This document shows positions 28,612 through 39,003 of a DNA stretch of 64,000 nt, in pieces. Below the pieces are notes generated by a model. The model was not told the origin of the DNA. It made no database searches and was given only the letters and a program-made list of their open reading frames with translations. Every line of letters begins with the position of its first letter. The stretch's first letter is position 1. Source of the stretch: Sporomusa malonica (lineage in GTDB: Bacteria; Bacillota; Negativicutes; Sporomusales; Sporomusaceae); contig NZ_FWXI01000006.1 in the NCBI RefSeq assembly GCF_900176355.1, positions 187,140 through 251,139 of the forward strand, in the 5' to 3' direction. A program made the translations under genes and the position numbers.

Positions 28612-29139
28612 TTACGGCAACGTTTTTATGTGGTCAAGCGGCCAAAAAATTGTAACCGCTTTTCCTTTGATTAACTCCAGCGGCACAAAACCAACATCTT
28701 TAAAACGGCTGTCTTCGGAATTATTACGATTGTCACCCATTACATAGATGTGCCCCTCTGGAACCGTAGATGCCGGATATGAGCCTCGGGTACGCTCCAA
28801 TATGTATGACTCATTTAAAAGCTGTCCATTAAGAAAAACTCTGCCATCTTTTATCTCGACAGTATCCCCGGCTACTGCGATTACCCGCTTAATAAAATCG
28901 CGGCTGGGATCGCGGGGATATCGAAATACCAGCACCTCACCCCGTTCGGGAGTCTTAAACCGATAAATAAACTTATTAACAATAAGCCGTTCGCCGTTTA
29001 CCAGCGTTGGCCTCATAGACGGCCCTTCGACCATATATAGTTCTACAATAAAATACCGGATAAAAAACGCCAAAACGATGGCTATGAGAATCGATATTAT
29101 CCAGTCTTTTATTTCTTCGCCTAAGTTGGTATTACTCAC
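28612..29139 (-). CDS. lepB: Signal peptidase I
   Basis: A 175-residue type I signal peptidase with one N-terminal membrane helix (about 18-38). The catalytic Ser is in VEGPSMRPTL and the general-base Lys in RDFIKRVIAVAGD; the GDNRNNSEDSR box (about 138-148) is conserved. It cleaves secretory signal peptides on the outer face of the membrane. The GTG at 29139 is chosen with GGAGG six bases upstream; a frame to 29172 also exists. Confidence 0.95.
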   Translation of the reverse strand: MSNTNLGEEIKDWIISILIAIVLAFFIRYFIVELYMVEGPSMRPTLVNGERLIVNKFIYRFKTPERGEVLVFRYPRDPSRDFIKRVIAVAGDTVEIKDGRVFLNGQLLNESYILERTRGSYPASTVPEGHIYVMGDNRNNSEDSRFKDVGFVPLELIKGKAVTIFWPLDHIKTLP

Positions 29140-29194
29140 AGCCTTCCTCCTTCCGGAATAGGGATCGTTCACCCCTGTGAGAGATATGAAGAAA

Positions 29195-29214
29195 AGGGAC
29201 TGAAATCAGTCCCT
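29195..29214 (-). terminator. Terminator after rplS
   Basis: A nine-base perfect stem (AGGGACTGA) with a two-base loop and a following TTTTCTT on the minus strand, 15 bases after the rplS stop. Some read-through to lepB is likely because no separate lepB promoter is visible. Confidence 0.85.
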
Positions 29215-29228
29215 GAACACATCGGGTT

Positions 29229-29570
29229 TTAGCGTTTTTCCTTGATACGTGCTGCCTTACCAGTAAGGTTGCGCAGATAGTAAAGCTTAGCTCTGCGAAC
29301 AATACCACGGCGCATTACTTCAATTTTTTCAATACGTGGAGAATGTACTGGGAATGTACGTTCTACACCTACATTGTAGGAAACGCGTCTTACTGTGAAA
29401 GTTTCGCGAACACCGCCGCCTTGACGGTTAATTACTACACCTTCAAAAACCTGAATACGTTCGCGGCTACCCTCAACAACCTTTACATGCACGCGCACTG
29501 TGTCGCCTGGCTTGAAGGACGGGATATCCTGCCGCAGTTGTTCTTGCTCCAAAATTTGAATAATATTCAC
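29229..29570 (-). CDS. rplS: 50S ribosomal protein L19
   Basis: A 113-residue ribosomal protein with [29 protein letters not shown] at about 20-48 (cited: [13 protein letters not shown]) and the C-terminal [19 protein letters not shown]. It sits at the 30S-50S interface. It has its own promoter upstream and follows the trmD region, the conserved order. Confidence 0.98.
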   Translation of the reverse strand: MNIIQILEQEQLRQDIPSFKPGDTVRVHVKVVEGSRERIQVFEGVVINRQGGGVRETFTVRRVSYNVGVERTFPVHSPRIEKIEVMRRGIVRRAKLYYLRNLTGKAARIKEKR

Positions 29571-29637
29571 TTATTTTCCTCCTTATATCAGACGTTCATA
29601 CCATGATGCAGAGGACCGTCCGTATTACACAAAAAGT

Positions 29638-29666
29638 ATTATACCACATATTCCCCAGTAACTCAA
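29638..29666 (-). promoter_or_regulatory. Sigma-A type promoter of rplS with short leader
   Basis: On the minus strand TTGAGT (29666-29661) and TATAAT (29643-29638) are 17 bases apart. A leader of about 60 bases follows, containing GGACGGTCC, a possible site for autogenous control by L19. Confidence 0.75.
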
Positions 29667-29681
29667 ATTAAAATGCTGTAT

Positions 29682-30260
29682 TTAAGCATTTTCCCACCAA
29701 TATTCGCCTAACAGACGATCAAGAATGATTGCTACTGCTGCACGAACAGGTAAATGATTGTAGCTTCCTGGTCCATAGATAGGTTCTAGTATATAATCAA
29801 ACTGCTTCATTACTGAATTTTCCATGCCCCAGCCGGTACCAAACAAGAGCAGGCAAGGTCTGCCGGTATCACTTATTTCTTGCCGAAGCCTGACATAAGA
29901 AACCGTATTTGCATACTTACGTGCATCAGTAGTGACAATCAGGGGTTTTGCACCTTCTCTGGCCGTAATATAATCAACTGCTGTAGCAATATCTGGGATA
30001 ACCTCCACTATACTCAACGCTTCCTTGCGGTCAGGATTATACTGTCCGCCATAGCCATCCTGCCAGTAACTGATAATCTCCTCAGCCAAAGCCTTTTGGG
30101 TATCAAGTGGATGAATAACAAAATATTTCAGCAAGTCATATGTTCGGGCCGTACGGGCAATATCATGGATATCAAAATTAGTAATAGCGGTCGTAACTAT
30201 CTCATTATTTTTATTATAAATGGGGTAATGTACTAACCCTAAATATACAGGCAATGCCAT
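29682..30260 (-). CDS. SPOUT-type SAM-dependent RNA methyltransferase
   Basis: A 192-residue protein beginning MALPVYLGLVHYPIYNKN, with FDIHDIARTARTYD near 29-42 and a C-terminal trefoil-knot region around LLLFGTGWGMENSVM and GSYNHLPVRAAVAIILDRL. This corresponds to the Pfam family of putative SAM-dependent RNA methyltransferases often encoded next to trmD. TrmD itself has the same SPOUT fold. Target base is unknown. It follows the trmD stop by two bases. Confidence 0.8.
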   Translation of the reverse strand: MALPVYLGLVHYPIYNKNNEIVTTAITNFDIHDIARTARTYDLLKYFVIHPLDTQKALAEEIISYWQDGYGGQYNPDRKEALSIVEVIPDIATAVDYITAREGAKPLIVTTDARKYANTVSYVRLRQEISDTGRPCLLLFGTGWGMENSVMKQFDYILEPIYGPGSYNHLPVRAAVAIILDRLLGEYWWENA

Positions 30261-30262
30261 AT

Positions 30263-31009
30263 TCAGCCTCCGGCCTGCTCAGACTTTATTTCCTCTAGCA
30301 GCTTATAATCTTGGGAGCTTAATTCAACCTTATCCATCAAGTCAGGTCGACGCTCCAGTGTTGCCTTAAGTGATTCTTTCTGCCGCCATTTTTCAATTTT
30401 GGCATGATCACCTGAAAGTAGTATTTCAGGCACTTCCCAGCCGTTAAACTCTCGCGGCCTGGTATACTGCGGGTATTCCAGCAACCCGTTATAGAAGGAG
30501 TCCTGCTGTGCTCCGTCATCGGCACCAAGCACTCCCGGAATCATACGCGCTACTGCATCGGTAATGACCATCGCAGGCAGTTCTCCACCTGTCAGCACAT
30601 AATCACCAATTGAAATAGCCTCATGGACTACATGCTCGCGTATCCTCGCATCGATACCTTCATAATGACCACAGACAAATATAAGCTGCTCATACCCGGC
30701 AAGCTCCCGAGCTTTAGCTTGATCAAAAACCTGTCCACTTGGGCACATCAGAATGATCCGCTTACGAGAGGCACTGCTCGCACTCACTACGCTTTCCACA
30801 GCACGGAATATAGGATCTGGTTTCATGACCATACCTGACCCGCCACCAAAAGGACAGTCATCTACGATATGATGCTTGTCATATGTAAAATCCCGGGGAT
30901 TGGTTACTTGGACAGATATAAGCCCTCGGCTCTGCGCCCGTTTTAGAATACTATGTCCTAGTGGACCGGTAAACATCTCCGGAAACAGCGAAATAATATC
31001 AATACGCAT
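30263..31009 (-). CDS. trmD: tRNA (guanine37-N1)-methyltransferase TrmD
   Basis: A 248-residue SPOUT enzyme that makes m1G37, preventing +1 frameshifts on Pro, Leu and Arg codons. RIDIISLFPEMFTGPLGHSI, DDCPFGGGSGMVMKPDPI, CGHYEGIDARI and the knot motif SIGDYVLTGGELPAM are diagnostic. The tRNA-Pro at 57.7 kb carries G37 and would be a substrate. Follows rimM by twelve bases. Confidence 0.97.
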   Translation of the reverse strand: MRIDIISLFPEMFTGPLGHSILKRAQSRGLISVQVTNPRDFTYDKHHIVDDCPFGGGSGMVMKPDPIFRAVESVVSASSASRKRIILMCPSGQVFDQAKARELAGYEQLIFVCGHYEGIDARIREHVVHEAISIGDYVLTGGELPAMVITDAVARMIPGVLGADDGAQQDSFYNGLLEYPQYTRPREFNGWEVPEILLSGDHAKIEKWRQKESLKATLERRPDLMDKVELSSQDYKLLEEIKSEQAGG

Positions 31010-31021
31010 AAATGCCCTCTG

Positions 31022-31525
31022 TTAGTCCATTTCTTCCTGAAGTTTTACCACCATCTGCTTGCCGGCAATATCAATTTTCTTAACAACGTCTTTAATAGCC
31101 GGTAGCAGCAGTTCTCGTTTGTCAGGCTGCTCAACAACATACACATCATTGCTGCCTGGCTGCAACACATCGGTTATCACGCCTAGCGGCTCACCATCTT
31201 CAGTAAATACGTTGAGGCCGATAATATCGAAAACATAGTATTGTCCTTCAGGCAGTTTAACTGCATCTTTCCGCCCAATTTTAATCAGTTTACCACTCAA
31301 GCGCGCGGCGTCATCCATAGTATCAATTCCGGCAAATTTGAGTAAGATAAACTTTTTGTGCGGTCTGGCTGACTCTAGTTGGAGTTGCCCAACATCATCA
31401 ACAAAAACTGCTTTAAGGTCATGGAATCGATCAGGGAAATCAGTAAGCGGGAATATACGAACGTCACCCCGCACACCGTGCGGGGCAACAATTTTACCGA
31501 TGGTTATCAAATCTTTTTCAGGCAT
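31022..31525 (-). CDS. rimM: 16S rRNA processing protein RimM
   Basis: A 167-residue 30S maturation factor with ITIGKIVAPHGVRGDVRIFP at the N-terminus and a PRC-barrel domain (about 95-165, GQYYVFDIIGLNVF). The start chosen is ATG at 31525, one base after the ylqD stop; there is no clear ribosome site, so it is probably coupled to ylqD. The frame could extend 30 bases into ylqD. Confidence 0.95.
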   Translation of the reverse strand: MPEKDLITIGKIVAPHGVRGDVRIFPLTDFPDRFHDLKAVFVDDVGQLQLESARPHKKFILLKFAGIDTMDDAARLSGKLIKIGRKDAVKLPEGQYYVFDIIGLNVFTEDGEPLGVITDVLQPGSNDVYVVEQPDKRELLLPAIKDVVKKIDIAGKQMVVKLQEEMD

Positions 31526-31526
31526 A

Positions 31527-31943
31527 TTAGCTACGGAAAGCAACGATTTTGCCATCTTCCAGCAAAATCTCTGTTGCCATCAGCTTGTGGAGGTCATCAC
31601 CAACACTTACTGCAACGACTCGATCCATAGTACCCTGAACGATTTCCGCACCGATTTCCAGTTGTGCTGTTTCTTTTAGTTTTTCCAGCATATGATTTTT
31701 AAACTCAAAACGCTTTTGACGTTCGGCGTCAATCTGTTGACGTAAGCCTACAAGTCCTTGGGCGTCTTGTTTTGCCTGTTCAGACATCATGCGCTTGGCA
31801 TGAAATTCGATTTGCTGAAGTTCTAAATCAGCTTTCTTGATGGCTTCCTGAATTTCAGCCGCCAATTGGGCTTTAAGATCTTCTGTTACTTTAGCCTTAA
31901 TGGTCACCGGACACTTAATTGTCAAGTTCTCAATGCTAGCCAT
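31527..31943 (-). CDS. ylqD: YlqD family protein
   Basis: A 138-residue protein with an N-terminal VKITIKAKVT-like strand region (CPVTIKAKVTEDLKAQL), a central long coiled coil (about 30-95) and a C-terminal domain EIVQGTMDRVVAVSVGDDLH. This is the ylqD position between khpA and rimM. The ATG at 31943 follows GGGGTGG; a GTG nine bases earlier is unlikely. Function is unknown. Confidence 0.85.
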   Translation of the reverse strand: MASIENLTIKCPVTIKAKVTEDLKAQLAAEIQEAIKKADLELQQIEFHAKRMMSEQAKQDAQGLVGLRQQIDAERQKRFEFKNHMLEKLKETAQLEIGAEIVQGTMDRVVAVSVGDDLHKLMATEILLEDGKIVAFRS

Positions 31944-31980
31944 AAGTTCCACCCCTTCGGTTGTCAGATTAACAGCTTAA

Positions 31981-32208
31981 TTATAGTATTTCCACCATTA
32001 CTCGTTTGTTTTCCCGGGTGGCGGCAGCTTTAACCACAGTGCGGATCGCTTTGGCAATACGGCCTTGTTTGCCAATTATCTTCCCCATATCTTCAGAGGC
32101 CACATGCAGTTCATAGACTGTACCCGAATTATCGGTTGTCTCATTAACATTGACTTGTTCCGGATTTTTCACTAACGCTTTGGCGATAACTTCGACTAGT
32201 TCTTTCAT
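31981..32208 (-). CDS. khpA: KH-domain RNA-binding protein KhpA (YlqC)
   Basis: A 75-residue single KH domain: MKELVEVIAKALVKNPEQV then the GKIIGKQGRIAKAIRTVV core holding the GxxG loop. KhpA works with KhpB/EloR in cell elongation control in Gram-positive cocci. Sits between rpsP and ylqD in the conserved order. Confidence 0.93.
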   Translation of the reverse strand: MKELVEVIAKALVKNPEQVNVNETTDNSGTVYELHVASEDMGKIIGKQGRIAKAIRTVVKAAATRENKRVMVEIL

Positions 32209-32229
32209 GTAGTTATCTCGCCTCGTTTC

Positions 32230-32511
32230 TTACGCTTCTTTCTTCGAGCGCTTTACTTCATCCCATTTTTTCAGGATGCCGGTTTTGCTGAGCAGATTTT
32301 TAACAGTATCAGTAGGTTGAGCGCCTTTTTGCAGCCACTCAATGGCTTTTTCCTCGTCAATCTTGATAACTGCTGGTTCAGTAGTAGAGTCGTAATGACC
32401 CAGATTTTCAATAAAGCGTCCGTCACGCGGCGAACGAGAATCAGATACTACTACACGGTAAAAAGGACGTTTTTTTGCGCCCATACGTTTTAAGCGAATT
32501 TTTACTGCCAT
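32230..32511 (-). CDS. rpsP: 30S ribosomal protein S16
   Basis: A 93-residue ribosomal protein with [38 protein letters not shown] and the usual Lys-rich tail. An early assembly protein of the 30S body. GGAGGTGAC precedes the ATG. Lies between ffh and khpA. Confidence 0.98.
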   Translation of the reverse strand: MAVKIRLKRMGAKKRPFYRVVVSDSRSPRDGRFIENLGHYDSTTEPAVIKIDEEKAIEWLQKGAQPTDTVKNLLSKTGILKKWDEVKRSKKEA

Positions 32512-32565
32512 TATTAAGTCACCTCCTTCACAAAGTATCTAACCAATTTAATTTATTTGAGATAA

Positions 32566-33906
32566 TTAGGACATAAAGGGAAGCTTAAAGCTAGGTTTTT
32601 TACCGCTTTTTTGCATTTCCTGGATGCGCTTCATCATCTTTTTGGCTTCACCAAACTGTTTTAGTAACCTATTGACATCTTGAACCCGTGTGCCACTGCC
32701 AAGAGCAATCCGTTTTCGCCGACTGCCATTAATAATTGATGGGTCACGGCGCTCTTTTGCTGTCATTGAGCGGATAATAGCAATGATATGTTTGACTTCT
32801 TTATCATCGATATCCATCCCCTGAAGCTGTTTAAGCTTGCCCATACCAGGCAGCATGCCCAAAATTTGATCTAGTGGCCCTAATTTACGGACTTGTTCAA
32901 TCTGTTCTAGGAAATCATCTAACGTAAAATCTTCTTTACGAAGTTTTTTCTGCATTTCCTGGGCTTTTTCGAGGTTGATGGCAGACTCAGCCTTTTCAAT
33001 AAGACTTAGTACATCACCCATACCCAAAATGCGCGATGCCATACGATCAGGATGGAAAGGCTCCAAAGCATCTAGTTTCTCGCCCATGCCGGCAAACTTT
33101 ATTGGTTGGCCAGTAACAGCTTTGATCGAGAGCGCTGCACCACCACGGGCATCACCATCAAGCTTAGTTAGGATAACACCATCAAGGCCAAGGTCTTTGT
33201 TAAAGGTCTCGGCAACATTGACTGCGTCCTGACCAGTCATCGCATCAACTACCAGCAATATTTCATGCGGCTTGACTGTCTGCTTTATGGATTTGAGCTC
33301 ATTCATGAGCTCTTCATTAATATGCAGGCGGCCAGCGGTGTCAATAATCACTATATCACGAGCCATCATTAGCGCCTGGTCAACGGCTTTCTTGGCTATG
33401 TTAACCGGGTTTTCCTGCCCCATAGTGAACACTGGAATCTCAAGTTTTTCACCCAAAACCTCCAACTGTTTTATAGCCGCAGGGCGATAAATATCAGCAG
33501 CTACCATGAGTGGGCGTTTACCTTGACGTTTTAACAGATGTGCCAGTTTACCAGCTGTTGTGGTCTTACCTGCACCCTGGAGACCAACCAGCATAATGAC
33601 TGTTGGTGGGCGGGAGGCAATGGCGATACGGCTTTGTGTACCGCCCATTAAGTTGGTAAGTTCCTCATTTACAATCTTTATAACATGCTGTGCGGGTGTT
33701 AGGCTTTCTAGCACTTCCTGACCTATTGCCCGCTCTTTAATTTTGGCTACTAAATCCTTTACTACTTTAAAGTTAACATCGGCCTCTAAGAGAGCCATCC
33801 TCACCTCTTTAAGGGCCTCAGTAACATCACTTTCCGACAGCTTGCCTCTTCCCCGTAACTTCTTAAAAGTCTGCTGAAGCTTATCGGCTAAACTTTCAAA
33901 AACCAT
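32566..33906 (-). CDS. ffh: Signal recognition particle protein Ffh
   Basis: A 446-residue SRP GTPase. The NG domain holds [15 protein letters not shown] (about 108-122), DTAGRLH and [10 protein letters not shown]; the Met-rich M domain (about 305-446) binds SRP RNA and signal peptides, with [16 protein letters not shown]. Partner of FtsY encoded close by. The 4.5S RNA gene was not seen in the window. Confidence 0.98.
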   Translation of the reverse strand: MVFESLADKLQQTFKKLRGRGKLSESDVTEALKEVRMALLEADVNFKVVKDLVAKIKERAIGQEVLESLTPAQHVIKIVNEELTNLMGGTQSRIAIASRPPTVIMLVGLQGAGKTTTAGKLAHLLKRQGKRPLMVAADIYRPAAIKQLEVLGEKLEIPVFTMGQENPVNIAKKAVDQALMMARDIVIIDTAGRLHINEELMNELKSIKQTVKPHEILLVVDAMTGQDAVNVAETFNKDLGLDGVILTKLDGDARGGAALSIKAVTGQPIKFAGMGEKLDALEPFHPDRMASRILGMGDVLSLIEKAESAINLEKAQEMQKKLRKEDFTLDDFLEQIEQVRKLGPLDQILGMLPGMGKLKQLQGMDIDDKEVKHIIAIIRSMTAKERRDPSIINGSRRKRIALGSGTRVQDVNRLLKQFGEAKKMMKRIQEMQKSGKKPSFKLPFMS

Positions 33907-33913
33907 ATATATG

Positions 33914-34282
33914 TCACACCTCCCGGGTGTCTTCTAACAAAGAACTTAACTTAATTAATGCTTGATCTAACTTAGGCAATTGCCGTACACTTGGCGGCAA
34001 TTGTTCCAAACTCTCGATAATTTCAGCAAGCAGTTTGCGCTCATCGCTATAGCGTGCGGCTAATCCCAGCTTTTCTTCATATTCTTCAAGTGTCTGTTCG
34101 GCCCTACGCAAAATGTCATGTACCGCTTGGCGTGTTACGCCGAATTCGTCGGCGATCTCTGCCAGCGATAAATCCTGTAGATAGTGCATATTGAGACAGT
34201 CACGCTGCTTATCGGTTAAAAGTGCATTATAAAAGTCGTAAAGCTGCCCCACTCTCAACACTTTATTCAACATGCGATCCAT
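33914..34282 (-). CDS. ylxM: YlxM family HTH protein
   Basis: A 122-residue protein with a sigma-region-4-like helix-turn-helix: [26 protein letters not shown] and [18 protein letters not shown] (about 22-65). YlxM in streptococci modulates the SRP GTPases, and the gene almost always precedes ffh, as here (7 bases). Confidence 0.93.
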   Translation of the reverse strand: MDRMLNKVLRVGQLYDFYNALLTDKQRDCLNMHYLQDLSLAEIADEFGVTRQAVHDILRRAEQTLEEYEEKLGLAARYSDERKLLAEIIESLEQLPPSVRQLPKLDQALIKLSSLLEDTREV

Positions 34283-34362
34283 ACATTCACCTGCTTAAGT
34301 GGCAAGGAAAATTCCTTTACACCACAGATTATATCTGAAACAGAATGCCGTGTCAAGTAAAT

Positions 34363-35280
34363 TTACTTGTCGGCAAACAAAGCAGCTGCAAATTCAGCAG
34401 GATCAAAAGGTCGAAGGTCATTGACCCCTTCTCCCACACCTACCCATTTAACAGGCAGATTAAGTTCATTTTTAATAGCAATTACCACCCCGCCTTTAGC
34501 CGTACCGTCTAGTTTAGTCAACACTACACCAGAAAGTTTAACAGCATCACCGAACAATTTGGCTTGATTAATGGCATTCTGACCGGTAGTAGCGTCAAGC
34601 ACTAATAAAGTCTCGTGCGGTGCATCCGGTATTTCCTTGGCTATTACTCTGTTAATCTTCTTTAGCTCTTCCATTAAGTTAGATTTAGTATGCAGGCGTC
34701 CGGCTGTATCAATAATAACTATATCCGCTCTACGGGCCTTGGCAGCCTGTACAGCATCAAAAGCCACTGCTGCCGGATCAGAGCCTTCAGCATGCTTAAT
34801 AACTTCAGTATTTGTCCGTTGTCCCCAGATTTCGAGCTGATCAATAGCGGCTGCCCGAAAGGTGTCACCAGCAGCAATAAGTACTTTTTTCCCAGCTTCA
34901 TGATAATAGCTGGCTAGCTTACCAATAGTAGTTGTTTTCCCAACCCCGTTCACGCCAACGATCAACATTACTACCGGCGGTTCATGGATATCTTGTTCAA
35001 CTTGGGGTTCTCGAAGCAGCATAACACTGATTTTAGCTTGTAAAAAGGGCTTTAAATCCTCAGGATAATTAATCTCTTTGCTTTTAATACCACTACGAAT
35101 TTCAGTCATTAGTTTAGCAGTAGTTGACACACCGACATCTGCCGATAGCAGTACAGCCTCTAAATCATCCAAAAACTCGTCATCAATGGTTGCATAACCG
35201 ATAACCAACTGCTCAATCTTTTCAGTAAAACTTTTTCTGGTTTTTTCCAAACCAGCTTTCAACTTATCAAAAAATCCCAT
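34363..35280 (-). CDS. ftsY: SRP receptor FtsY
   Basis: A 305-residue SRP-type GTPase with [15 protein letters not shown] (about 111-125), [16 protein letters not shown] and [12 protein letters not shown]. The N-terminal A domain is very short, as usual in Firmicutes. It docks the Ffh-ribosome complex at the membrane. Preceded by smc and followed by ylxM-ffh. Confidence 0.98.
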   Translation of the reverse strand: MGFFDKLKAGLEKTRKSFTEKIEQLVIGYATIDDEFLDDLEAVLLSADVGVSTTAKLMTEIRSGIKSKEINYPEDLKPFLQAKISVMLLREPQVEQDIHEPPVVMLIVGVNGVGKTTTIGKLASYYHEAGKKVLIAAGDTFRAAAIDQLEIWGQRTNTEVIKHAEGSDPAAVAFDAVQAAKARRADIVIIDTAGRLHTKSNLMEELKKINRVIAKEIPDAPHETLLVLDATTGQNAINQAKLFGDAVKLSGVVLTKLDGTAKGGVVIAIKNELNLPVKWVGVGEGVNDLRPFDPAEFAAALFADK

Positions 35281-35316
35281 TACTATTCCTCCAAACTGAT
35301 ATTAAAGACTTGTTTG

Positions 35317-38300
35317 TCATCCGGCTTTGTCCATAAACTTTACCGAAACCAGCCGGGATATTCCTGACTCTTCCATTGTTACGCCATGTAATACACCGGC
35401 AGCTTCCATAGTGCCTTTGCGGTGAGTAACTACAATAAACTGCGTATTTAGCGCATAATCCCGTAAAAATTCACTGAACCGCTGCACGTTGGCTTCATCA
35501 AGCGCTGCATCAATCTCATCAACCACACAAAACGGCGCTGGGCGGTAGGTTAAGATGGCAAATAAAAGCGCGATTACGGTAAGCGCTCGTTCGCCGCCTG
35601 ATAAAAGTGCCAGATTTTGCATTTTCTTTCCTGGCGGCTGCACAATAATGTCTATGCCTGTTTCAAGAATATTACCAGGCTCGATGAGCACAAGTTCTGC
35701 CCGTCCACCGCCAAACAAGCGGACGAATACCTCGCCAAAGTATTGGCTTATGGCCCTAAACGCTGTGTTAAACTGGCGCGACATAGTATTATCAATATCT
35801 TTAATTACCGATGTCAAATAATCCTTAGCCCGCAATAAGTCACCAGTCTGCTCTTGCAAAAAATCATATCGTTCCTGAACCCTATTGTATTCATCTATAG
35901 CCGCCGGATTAATCGGTCCGAGTGCAGCAATCTGGCCTTCAGTGTGAGATATTGCTCGCAGTAATTGTTCAATACTCTCTTGCCGTTTTAGCGCACGTGC
36001 CTCCTCTATAGTCAGGGCTAGCTGCCCAGTGAGCTGCTCGTGGCAGTTGGCTGCTTCGTAACCATACTTGGCTACGAGAAGTTCTATTTCATGAAGGCGA
36101 GCTTGCACATCAGTGCCTTGACGACGTAATTCTTTTATCTCTTTATCTAATTTTTGCATATCAGCTAACAAATTCAGCTTTTCGGTATAATATACCTGCC
36201 GCGCTTCTTCTAACTGACATTTATCAAAAATCAGACTTTCCTTACAGCTTATAACTGAGACAAGTTCGGTTTGAGCCTGTCCAATCTCAGCCTGGATCTG
36301 ATTTTTCTCAGTCTCAAGCCGGGAAAACTGCAGGCTCAGCGATGATTTACTCTGTTCATGTTGCTCACAGGCTAAACGAGTAGCTGCGACATCCTGGCTA
36401 GAGGCACTCAACTTAACTTTAACCTCAGTGATCTCTTCGCTCAAGGCTTGCTGCTCATACTTGATATTTTTAAGCTCGTTTTGCCAATCTGCCACCTTAG
36501 ATTTATGACGAGTCTCCCTATTTTCAAAAATAATAATGGTAGCTTTACTGTCCTCAATTTTTTGCTGACACTCAAGAATCGCCTGCTGACATTCTTCCGT
36601 TTCGGTGCTTATTGTTTTGAGTCCCAGATCGCATCTTACAGCGTCGGTCCTAACCTTATCAAGATGTATTGTAAATTCTGCCTGACGAAGCTCTGCCTCT
36701 TTATAGCTGGATTCAAGAGAAGTAAGCTTAGAGTTCACCTCAGCAATTGCCACATGAATAGCTGCGCTTTCTTGCTCAAAATATGTCTGCTTTTCTCTTA
36801 AGCTTTCAAGAGTCAGTGTAAGTGTTTCAATTTCATTATTTCTAGCAATAAAGCTCGCTTCTTTGCGCCCTACACTGCCGCCTGTCAGTGACCCTCCCGG
36901 ATTCACCAGTTCACCATCAAGGGTAACAATTCTAGCCGAAAATCCGCCGCTCCGTGCAATCTTTAACGCATCGTCAATTGTTTTAGCAAGAATTACGCGT
37001 CCTAACAGATACTCGACTACTGGCCGATACCGGTCATCAGAACTAACCACCTCGGCAGCAAACCCAAGTGCGCCTAACTGGCTAGCCGCCAGCAGCTCAT
37101 TCTCTCGCGGTTTAGCTATCCGTATTGTATTTAAGGGCAAAAAAGTTGCCCTACCCAAATTTTGTGTTTTTAAAAATCCAATAGCCTGCTTAGCTGTCTG
37201 GTCCGTGTCAGTAACAATATGCTGCTGAGCACCACCAAGAGCTACCTCAATGGCATTGACGTATTTGTCTGGCACTGTTAATAGTTGAGCAACGGCACCG
37301 TAAATGCCATTACGCCAAGAATTCCGACTCTTTAATATGCCTTTTATGCCTCGGCCAAAACCTTCTAATTCATGCTGCATACTTACCAAAACATTTAACC
37401 TGGACGAAGTCTCATTTACATTGCTGGCAAGTTGCTGCTCATTCTCAGTCATTTTTTTTAAACTATGCTCTAACTGAGCCTTATCCTGTCGCAAAGACAC
37501 AGTCTGTTTTTCTAACTCTTTTTGCTTGCTAACAAGACAATCAATATCATGTTGCAACTGAAGTTCCTTAATGCTAAGTTCATTCTGTTGATTTAAATAA
37601 TTAGTATGTTCTTTGTCAAAATTATTCATTTTGGCCGCCAGAGTGGCTAAGTCACGTTCAAGCATACGCAAACTGTTACGCTCATTGACCGATTGCTGTA
37701 AATGGTCAAATGTCTGTTCCTGGCCAGTCTCTATTTGGTGCTCAATCTGTCTGATGCTGGCAAGCAGATGATCATTGCGGCTAGATTTCTCATTTACCAT
37801 TTGATGGGTATTAAGTACTTGGCGTTGTTTAGCTTCCAAACTACTTTGCAGTTCAGCAATTTTCGCCTCTGCGGCCTCCTGTTCAACTACAAGCCGGACA
37901 ACAGCATCATGAAGTCGTGCTTCAGCCTTAGACCCCTGCTCAATCCGTTCGCTCAGTATGCCCTTACGGCTATCTATGCGTTCAATCTCAGTTGAAAGTT
38001 CATTAATTTCTTTATCAGTACAAATAATCTTTTCATCAGCTTCAGCAATCCTCAGTGTCAGAGCATCTTTATCATTATCAACTGAAGCCAGTCGAGTATT
38101 AACTGCAATACTCCGGTCGGTTAGATGAGCTTGCTCCAAGCTAGCGCTCTCAACCAATTTTTCAGCCTTTTCTAGGCGTTCTAGCAGCACGGTGGCTTGA
38201 CAGGCTGCCAATTCGGCACTTAACTTGTTAAATAGATCAGTCCGAGCAGCGCTTTCTTTTAACGGCTCAAGCTGGGTTTCAAGCTCGACAGTAATATCTT

Positions 38301-38874
38301 GAACCCTAGTAAGATTTTGTTCTGTATCATCTAGTTTACGCAACGCATCACGCTTACGCTGTTTATATTTACTTATGCCAGCTGCTTCTTCAAACAACAA
38401 CCGGCGTTCCTCAGGCTTGCTGCTTAATATCTCGTCAACCTTATTCTGCCCAATTACGGTCATTGACTCACGGCCAAGCCCAGTGTCGGCTAACATATCA
38501 TGGATATCCCTTAGCCGGCAGGCTGTCTTATTAATATAATATTCACTGTCCCCTGATCTAAATACACGTCTGGTAATTGTAACTTCGTTAAAATCTAACG
38601 GCAATTTCCCATCACTGTTATCAAAAACTAATGACACCTCAGCTACACCTAATTGCCGGCGGATAGCGCTTCCGGAAAATATGACATCCTCCATCTTAGC
38701 ACCTCTTAAAGTACGAATACTTTGTTCACCGAGCGCCCAACGAATAGCATCAGAAATATTGCTTTTACCGCTGCCGTTCGGACCAACAATCGCCGTTATC
38801 CCTTGCCCAAACTCCAATTCGGTTTTTTCAGCAAATGATTTAAACCCATATGCCTCTAATCTGCGAAGTAACAT
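35317..38874 (-). CDS. smc: Chromosome partition protein SMC
   Basis: An 1185-residue condensin ATPase: Walker A GPNGSGKSNISDAIRW near the N-terminus, coiled coils around a hinge (about 500-660, with GAVAQLLTVPDKYVNAIEVALGG and the GG-containing LVNPGGSLTGGS), and C-terminal signature LLSGGERALTVIALLFA plus Walker B FCVVDEIDAALDEANV. The start chosen is the ATG at 38874 (MLLRRLEAYGFKSF, the family N-terminus); the frame opens 99 bases earlier but that part lies in the spoVS terminator. ScpA and ScpB are not in the window. Confidence 0.97.
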   Translation of the reverse strand: MLLRRLEAYGFKSFAEKTELEFGQGITAIVGPNGSGKSNISDAIRWALGEQSIRTLRGAKMEDVIFSGSAIRRQLGVAEVSLVFDNSDGKLPLDFNEVTITRRVFRSGDSEYYINKTACRLRDIHDMLADTGLGRESMTVIGQNKVDEILSSKPEERRLLFEEAAGISKYKQRKRDALRKLDDTEQNLTRVQDITVELETQLEPLKESAARTDLFNKLSAELAACQATVLLERLEKAEKLVESASLEQAHLTDRSIAVNTRLASVDNDKDALTLRIAEADEKIICTDKEINELSTEIERIDSRKGILSERIEQGSKAEARLHDAVVRLVVEQEAAEAKIAELQSSLEAKQRQVLNTHQMVNEKSSRNDHLLASIRQIEHQIETGQEQTFDHLQQSVNERNSLRMLERDLATLAAKMNNFDKEHTNYLNQQNELSIKELQLQHDIDCLVSKQKELEKQTVSLRQDKAQLEHSLKKMTENEQQLASNVNETSSRLNVLVSMQHELEGFGRGIKGILKSRNSWRNGIYGAVAQLLTVPDKYVNAIEVALGGAQQHIVTDTDQTAKQAIGFLKTQNLGRATFLPLNTIRIAKPRENELLAASQLGALGFAAEVVSSDDRYRPVVEYLLGRVILAKTIDDALKIARSGGFSARIVTLDGELVNPGGSLTGGSVGRKEASFIARNNEIETLTLTLESLREKQTYFEQESAAIHVAIAEVNSKLTSLESSYKEAELRQAEFTIHLDKVRTDAVRCDLGLKTISTETEECQQAILECQQKIEDSKATIIIFENRETRHKSKVADWQNELKNIKYEQQALSEEITEVKVKLSASSQDVAATRLACEQHEQSKSSLSLQFSRLETEKNQIQAEIGQAQTELVSVISCKESLIFDKCQLEEARQVYYTEKLNLLADMQKLDKEIKELRRQGTDVQARLHEIELLVAKYGYEAANCHEQLTGQLALTIEEARALKRQESIEQLLRAISHTEGQIAALGPINPAAIDEYNRVQERYDFLQEQTGDLLRAKDYLTSVIKDIDNTMSRQFNTAFRAISQYFGEVFVRLFGGGRAELVLIEPGNILETGIDIIVQPPGKKMQNLALLSGGERALTVIALLFAILTYRPAPFCVVDEIDAALDEANVQRFSEFLRDYALNTQFIVVTHRKGTMEAAGVLHGVTMEESGISRLVSVKFMDKAG

Positions 38875-38951
38875 AACAATCACCCTTACCTGCGTATTTA
38901 GGTCAATCAAAATTTTACCACGAGGAGTTTGGTAATACAAGTAATATAAAA

Positions 38952-38981
38952 AAGCCTGCAGCATATCATGCAAACAGGCTT
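38952..38981 (-). terminator. Terminator after spoVS
   Basis: A seven-base stem (AAGCCTG and CAGGCTT) with a 16-base loop, followed on the minus strand by TTTTTATATT, 20 bases after the spoVS stop. Confidence 0.75.
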
Positions 38982-39003
38982 CTTCACATCAAACTTTCAT
39001 TCA

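Noticed and set aside
38875..38973. 33-residue N-terminal extension of SMC
   Set aside because: It overlaps the spoVS terminator hairpin and family members begin at MLLRRLEAYGFKSF.
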